From an uncultured Flavobacteriales bacterium (GTDB lineage Bacteria; Bacteroidota; Bacteroidia; Flavobacteriales; Crocinitomicaceae): a stretch of 9,607 nt of DNA. The stretch is from contig CAMPIU010000075.1 of the NCBI GenBank assembly GCA_946886545.1, positions 1-9,607 on the forward strand. The letters run 5' to 3'. Shown here one piece after another: positions 6,270 to 9,607 of this stretch. The notes under the pieces were generated by a model that saw only the letters and a list, made by a program, of their open reading frames with translations, made no database searches and had not been told where the DNA came from. Within the stretch, counting starts at the first letter, position 1, and every line of letters begins with the position of its first letter. Both the position numbers and the translations under genes were made by a program.

Positions 6270-6377
6270 AAATGGAGAATTGAAAAGTTAAAGAAGATTT
6301 GAAATTCTGAATTTTTAAATCCCTTTATTCTAAAAAAGATTTCAGCCTTTTCAATTTTACATTTTTAACTCTCAATT
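6264..6377. repeat. Degenerate palindromic AT-rich intergenic element
   Basis: AATTGAAAA occurs at 6264-6272 (overlapping the mazG stop) and, as AATTGAAAAG, at 6278-6287. Inverted copies follow: CTTTTCAATT at 6347-6356 and TTTTTAACTCTCAATT at 6362-6377, the latter matching AATTGAAAAGTTAAA with one gap and one mismatch. Together they make an imperfect inverted-repeat unit of about 114 bases with an AT-rich centre. It could be a decayed dispersed repeat or a weak transcript-end hairpin; low complexity makes chance a real alternative. Confidence 0.35.
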
Positions 6378-6389
6378 GGCTTTAAAGCC

Positions 6390-6419
6390 CGTTTAATCAA
6401 TAATTTGTACGTTTAATCA
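6390..6419 (+). promoter_or_regulatory. Paired 10-base direct repeats upstream of the TonB receptor gene
   Basis: CGTTTAATCA occurs at 6390-6399 and again at 6410-6419, exactly 20 bases apart (about two helical turns). The repeats lie about 40-70 bases upstream of the -7 element at 6459-6466. A perfect 12-base palindrome GGCTTTAAAGCC (6378-6389) sits immediately before the first copy. The arrangement suits a dimeric activator or repressor site, but no regulator is identified. Confidence 0.4.
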
Positions 6420-6458
6420 TTTTTCGACTTTTTAAATCGTTAATTCCTGTTAATTATG

Positions 6459-6466
6459 TAATTTCG
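6459..6466 (+). promoter_or_regulatory. Probable -7 element for the TonB-dependent receptor gene
   Basis: TAATTTCG is one mismatch from TAnnTTTG and lies 16 bases before the ATG at 6483. No TTG is found at the -33 position, so activation through the upstream repeats is possible. Confidence 0.4.
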
Positions 6467-6482
6467 GAACTTCTATAAACCC

Positions 6483-8837
6483 ATGGTAAAACATATGAAA
6501 CAAATACTCTCCTTAGTTGCATTTTTAACCATTTCTCTTGTATCATTTTCTCAGGATCATACTATTCGCGGATTCGTATTCAACAATGAAAACAGTGAGG
6601 TTATTCCTTTTGAGAAGATCGTATTGATCCCAACGGAAAAAACACAGGATATCTTAGGTGCGAGTACGGATGTTAACGGATTTTTTACCATTCCAAAAGT
6701 TCCGATAGGAACTTACCTTTTAAAGATTCAATCAGTAGAGTTCAAAGAATACAACAAAGAAGTTAAAGTAACCGAGAAAGGTGGTATTACTGAATTGCGA
6801 ATCGATATCATTCCAATCGATGCTACAGATGTAGGAGAAGTTGTTATTTCGGCAGAGACGAAAGCAAAAACCACAGAAGTTTTGATGTCTGTTACCAAAT
6901 TGGATAAAAAAGGATTGGAAAGAATCCCGGCAGTTGGTGCCGAAAACGATATTACCGCAGCTTTCTCCGTAACTCCGGGGGTAGTAACAACGGGCGACCA
7001 GGGAGGACAATTGTATGTAAGAGGTGGTACACCCATTCAAAACAAAGTATTGTTAGACGGAATGACCATTTATAACCCGTTCCATTCAATCGGTTTCTTC
7101 TCCATTTTTGAAACGGAATTAGTTAAAAACGTAGACATCTATACCGGAGGATTTGATTCCAAATACGGAGGAAGAATTTCTTCCGTAATGGATATTACTT
7201 ACCGCGACGGAAATAAAAAGAGTTTCGGAGGAAAAGTCTCCGTATCTCCCTTCCTTGCTAAATTAGTTGTTGAAGGTCCAATGTACCGTGCCAAAGAAGG
7301 AAGACCCGGAGCCGGTTCATTTATTTTCTCTGCAAAGCACGCTTTGTTGGATTATACCTCCAAAGATTTATACCGCGGTGTAAATGACGGAAACGGACTC
7401 CCTTACAATTTCACTGATCTATATGGAAAGCTAACTTTCGCTACTGGTCAGGGTTCCAAAGTTTCGGTATTTGGATTCAGTAACACAGACAAAGTAAACT
7501 ACAACGAATCTGCTGCATTGGATTTCCAGCAAGCAGGCGGTGGATTATCCTGGATCCTGCTTCCAGGTGGCGGTAAAACATTTATCAAAGGACATTTAAC
7601 CGCTTCAAGTTATAAAACTCATTTTGAAGAAACCGGCTCTCAACCGCGCACCAGTTCTATTTTCGGAACGGATTTAGGATTTGACTTCTCCTACTTCCTG
7701 AAAAAAGAAAGCCAGATTGACTATGGGATCGGGATCAATATTTTCAAAACGGATTATTTGACTTACAACGAAGTTGCATCCAAGATCCAGGATCAAAACA
7801 ACACGGTTGAAATCGGGGCGTATGCCAACTACAAATTCGTTTCGAAAAGATTCGTAGTTCAACCGGGTCTTAGAGTTCAGGCTTACGCAAGTTTAAGTAC
7901 GATCTCACTTGAGCCGAGATTGGGTATCAAATACAATGCAACGGAATACTTCCGTTTAAAATTATCCGGAGGACGTTACTCCCAAAACTTTACTACAGCT
8001 TCTTCAGATCGTGATGTCGTGAATTTATTTAATGGTCTTTTGAGTGCTCCGTCAAATGTTCAGGAAACATTCGTTACCGAAAGCGGTAAGGAGAAAAATC
8101 CTAAGAATGGAATCCAATATTCCTGGCATGCAATTGTAGGTGGTGAATTTGATTTAACCAAAAACCTGATGCTGAACGTAGAGGGATACTTTAAATACTT
8201 CCCACAGTTAAGTAACATCAATGTTAATAAACTTTACGAAGATGTTTCCGAGTTCTCCAAAGAAGATGACGTTTATAAAAAAGACTTCCTGATTGAAAGC
8301 GGAAAATCTTACGGAGTAGATGTCTTATTGAAGTATACCCTAAACAGATTGTTTTTGTGGGGAGTTTACTCATATGCAAAATCGACCAGATGGGATGGTT
8401 TCACAAATTATTCGCCGGTATTTGACAGAAGACACAATGTGAATATCGTTGCATCTTATGCGTTTGGAAAGAAAAAAGATCTTGAATTGAACTTACGTTG
8501 GAATTTTGGTTCCGGTCTTCCATTCACTCCTACTTCCGGATACTACCAAACGGAATCATTCGGTGACGGAGTAACTACCGACTATACAACAAGTAACTCT
8601 ACATCAGTCGGAGTAATATTGGGTGAATTCAATTCTAAAAGACTTCCAACTTACCACAGATTAGACATTACAGTGAAAAAGCAGTTTAAGTTTAAGAATA
8701 AAACAGAACTCGAAATCATAGCTGCAGTGACGAATGCTTACAACAGGAAGAACATTTTCTATGTGAATCGTGTTACCAATGAGAAGATCTACCAATTCCC
8801 ATTCTTACCGAGTTTAGGAGTCAGTTATAAATTCTAA
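6483..8837 (+). CDS. TonB-dependent outer-membrane receptor with N-terminal carboxypeptidase-like regulatory domain
   Basis: This encodes 784 residues. The signal peptide covers about residues 1-24 (KQILSLVAFLTISLVSFSQ). The Met at residue 5 (base 6495) is an equally plausible start, giving a shorter n-region. Residues about 27-112 form a CarboxypepD_reg-like beta-sandwich (TIRGFVFN start, STDVNGFFTIPKVPIGTY). VGEVVISAE (117-125) resembles the TonB-box segment seen before Bacteroidota plugs. The plug (about 143-240) contains QLYVRGG, VLLDGMTIYNPFHSIGFFSI and YGGRISSVMDI. The remainder is the 22-strand barrel, ending LGVSYKF with a terminal Phe. Such receptors take up large or scarce ligands using energy from TonB-ExbBD. 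At under 800 residues with no SusD gene following, it is a FecA-like or stand-alone receptor rather than a SusC glycan receptor. The substrate is unknown; iron chelate, vitamin or peptide are possibilities. It has its own upstream region and terminator, so it is probably monocistronic. Confidence 0.9.
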   Translation: MVKHMKQILSLVAFLTISLVSFSQDHTIRGFVFNNENSEVIPFEKIVLIPTEKTQDILGASTDVNGFFTIPKVPIGTYLLKIQSVEFKEYNKEVKVTEKGGITELRIDIIPIDATDVGEVVISAETKAKTTEVLMSVTKLDKKGLERIPAVGAENDITAAFSVTPGVVTTGDQGGQLYVRGGTPIQNKVLLDGMTIYNPFHSIGFFSIFETELVKNVDIYTGGFDSKYGGRISSVMDITYRDGNKKSFGGKVSVSPFLAKLVVEGPMYRAKEGRPGAGSFIFSAKHALLDYTSKDLYRGVNDGNGLPYNFTDLYGKLTFATGQGSKVSVFGFSNTDKVNYNESAALDFQQAGGGLSWILLPGGGKTFIKGHLTASSYKTHFEETGSQPRTSSIFGTDLGFDFSYFLKKESQIDYGIGINIFKTDYLTYNEVASKIQDQNNTVEIGAYANYKFVSKRFVVQPGLRVQAYASLSTISLEPRLGIKYNATEYFRLKLSGGRYSQNFTTASSDRDVVNLFNGLLSAPSNVQETFVTESGKEKNPKNGIQYSWHAIVGGEFDLTKNLMLNVEGYFKYFPQLSNINVNKLYEDVSEFSKEDDVYKKDFLIESGKSYGVDVLLKYTLNRLFLWGVYSYAKSTRWDGFTNYSPVFDRRHNVNIVASYAFGKKKDLELNLRWNFGSGLPFTPTSGYYQTESFGDGVTTDYTTSNSTSVGVILGEFNSKRLPTYHRLDITVKKQFKFKNKTELEIIAAVTNAYNRKNIFYVNRVTNEKIYQFPFLPSLGVSYKF

Positions 8838-8845
8838 CTTTATTT

Positions 8846-8879
8846 AAAAAAAGCGTGTTATTGATAACACGCTTTTTTT
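8846..8879 (+). terminator. Rho-independent terminator after the TonB receptor gene
   Basis: AAAAAAAGCGTGTTAT (8846-8861) pairs with ATAACACGCTTTTTTT (8864-8879). The perfect stem has a minimal TG loop (in practice TTGA) and a seven-T run. It begins 9 bases after the stop codon. The flanking A-run would also allow weak function on the minus strand, but no minus-strand gene needs it. Confidence 0.92.
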
Positions 8880-8918
8880 ATTAACAGTTCAGGCAACTAC
8901 CATTCAATTGTTTCGTTT

Positions 8919-8926
8919 TATCTTCG
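8919..8926 (+). promoter_or_regulatory. Tentative -7 element for the small secreted protein gene
   Basis: TATCTTCG is one mismatch from TAnnTTTG, with the same T-to-C change as the cmk and TonB receptor elements. It lies 18 bases before the ATG at 8945. No TTG is seen at the -33 position. Because a strong terminator precedes, some promoter must exist in 8880-8944. Confidence 0.3.
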
Positions 8927-8944
8927 AACACGAAACTAATAACA

Positions 8945-9379
8945 ATGTATTACTACTATAAAACAAAGCTAATCCGCTATGTTACAACCGTTTCACTTAT
9001 AATTATTTCAACTATAAGCTTCGGTCAAACTCAAAACAGCGTTGATTCATTAAATTCCTTACGTTCACAATTGATTTCGAGTAATCAGTCTACATCCGAA
9101 GTAGATCTACTACTCCATCAATCGGGAAACAATCCGACATGTATCATTCAACAACTGGATAATTACACCTTTTCTTTTACACCTTATCGTCCATTAGGTG
9201 ATGCCCAACGGGAAGAAAAAGTAAATCTTCGTTTAAAAGCGCATTATGCCTATTTGAACATTATTGATTTCAGTGATGACTTTACTTCTGTACGCATCAA
9301 CTGCAATCAACAACTTTCACCTGCAATTATTAATGAATTAGTCTCACATTTCGGATACAACGGTTATGAAGTACATTAA
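8945..9379 (+). CDS. Small secreted protein of unknown function
   Basis: This encodes 144 residues. I do not recognise the family. A signal peptide is visible: a basic n-region with YYYYKTK, core VTTVSLIIISTISFG, and likely cleavage before Gln28. The mature protein is about 116 residues. It begins with a Ser/Asn/Gln-rich helix-prone stretch (NSVDSLNSLRSQLISSNQST), contains two Cys (C66 and C120) that could form a disulphide, and ends with strand-helix-strand character (FTSVRINC, then LSPAIINELVSHFGYNGYEVH). The last segment resembles half of a ferredoxin-like fold, which is a guess. Its 3' end overlaps the next gene by 14 bases (ATG 9366, stop ending 9379), so the two are probably translationally coupled and act together in the envelope. 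The strong terminator upstream separates it from the TonB receptor gene. Confidence 0.65.
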   Translation: MYYYYKTKLIRYVTTVSLIIISTISFGQTQNSVDSLNSLRSQLISSNQSTSEVDLLLHQSGNNPTCIIQQLDNYTFSFTPYRPLGDAQREEKVNLRLKAHYAYLNIIDFSDDFTSVRINCNQQLSPAIINELVSHFGYNGYEVH

Positions 9380-9607
9380 AGCAATACTCATTACTCTCCT
9401 CCTCTCCTCTTCCTTTTATAATTTTAATTCTGCAAGTGCTCAGTGCAACACAAATACTTCTATTTGTTCAGCTGGTACAGCGGGTCCTTATAATTTTGTA
9501 ACACCCGGAGCTTACGTCAGCTCCTGTCTGGACTTTTTCGGACCGAATGTTGGCTATATCATTTTGCACATTACTTCATACGGTCCGTTAAACATGCTGA
9601 TCGACGG
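9366..9607 (+). CDS. Exported protein, N-terminal fragment cut by the window edge (possible T9SS cargo)
   Basis: 80 residues are visible from the ATG at 9366 and the frame remains open to the last base. A signal peptide (MKYIKAILITLLLSSSF to NSASA, cleavage before Gln26) is followed by a Cys-containing mature N-terminus (C27, C34, C54). Motif-like pieces are NTSICSAGTAGPYNFVTPG and CLDFFGPNVGYIILHIT. Sequences of this kind open large secreted, often PKD-repeat or gliding-motility-associated proteins in Flavobacteriales that leave through the type IX system, but the C-terminal sorting domain that would prove this is outside the window. It overlaps the preceding small secreted gene in the +1 shifted frame by 14 bases. 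The run of CTC/TCC codons in the signal peptide makes a pyrimidine-rich stretch around 9389-9414. Confidence 0.7.
   Translation, partial: MKYIKAILITLLLSSSFYNFNSASAQCNTNTSICSAGTAGPYNFVTPGAYVSSCLDFFGPNVGYIILHITSYGPLNMLID

Noticed and set aside
6728..7040. Two overlapping minus-strand frames opposite the TonB receptor gene
   Set aside because: They lie inside the conserved plug-domain coding region, have no promoter or family resemblance, and are shadows of the real gene.
6483..8837. SusC-type glycan receptor / polysaccharide utilisation locus
   Set aside because: The protein is shorter than SusC, no SusD gene follows, there are no glycan enzymes nearby, and a terminator directly follows the gene.
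1..9607. CRISPR array, tRNA, insertion sequence or defence system
   Set aside because: No regularly spaced repeats, cloverleaf-like sequence, transposase or recognisable defence protein seen anywhere in the window.

Overview
The window reads as a Bacteroidota chromosome, most likely a member of Flavobacteriales (a Crocinitomicaceae/Fluviicola-type organism is my guess from protein style, not a demonstrated assignment). The evidence is the type IX secretion gene porQ, a carboxypeptidase-like-domain TonB-dependent receptor, a head-GIN lipoprotein, almost no Shine-Dalgarno sequences, and repeated TAnnTTTG-type -7 promoter elements, which are specific to this phylum. The DNA is AT-rich and gene-dense. 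I see no tRNA, rRNA, CRISPR array, transposase or phage gene.

Layout. (1) 2-1021: the 5'-truncated porQ gene, for an outer-membrane component of the type IX secretion system (T9SS). (2) 1162-1899: a strongly expressed-looking small outer-membrane beta-barrel gene with its own promoter and a textbook terminator. It sits between porQ and cmk, which are usually neighbours in this phylum. (3) 2001-2702: cytidylate kinase. (4) 2891-3553: a protein with a helix-turn-helix-like N-terminus and an aspartokinase-type ACT domain at the C-terminus. It converges on (5) 5425-3595, a two-gene minus-strand operon: an outer-membrane acyloxyacyl hydrolase (PagL-type lipid A deacylase family) overlapping a head-GIN (DUF2807) lipoprotein by 11 bases. 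A 43-base bidirectional hairpin fills the gap between the converging units. (6) 5466-6269: MazG, divergent from the operon across a 40-base shared promoter region. (7) 6483-8837: a TonB-dependent receptor without a SusD partner, preceded by a repeat-rich 213-base intergenic region and closed by a strong terminator. (8) 8945-9379 and 9366-end: a small secreted protein of unknown function overlapping the start of a larger exported protein cut by the window edge.

How the genes fit together. Most products are cell-envelope proteins: T9SS (PorQ), two outer-membrane barrels, a lipid A-modifying barrel with a lipoprotein, a TonB receptor and two exported proteins at the right edge. They are interspersed with housekeeping nucleotide-metabolism genes (cmk, mazG). 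There is no single obvious multi-gene pathway.

The most unusual signals are three. First, three promoters (cmk, mazG, acyloxyacyl hydrolase) have exactly four bases between the -7 element and the ATG, which predicts leaderless mRNAs. Second, the acyloxyacyl hydrolase appears to be a tandem duplication with a catalytically dead second half, and the expected catalytic Glu position of its first half carries Asn. Third, a conserved-looking ACT-domain protein carries no kinase.
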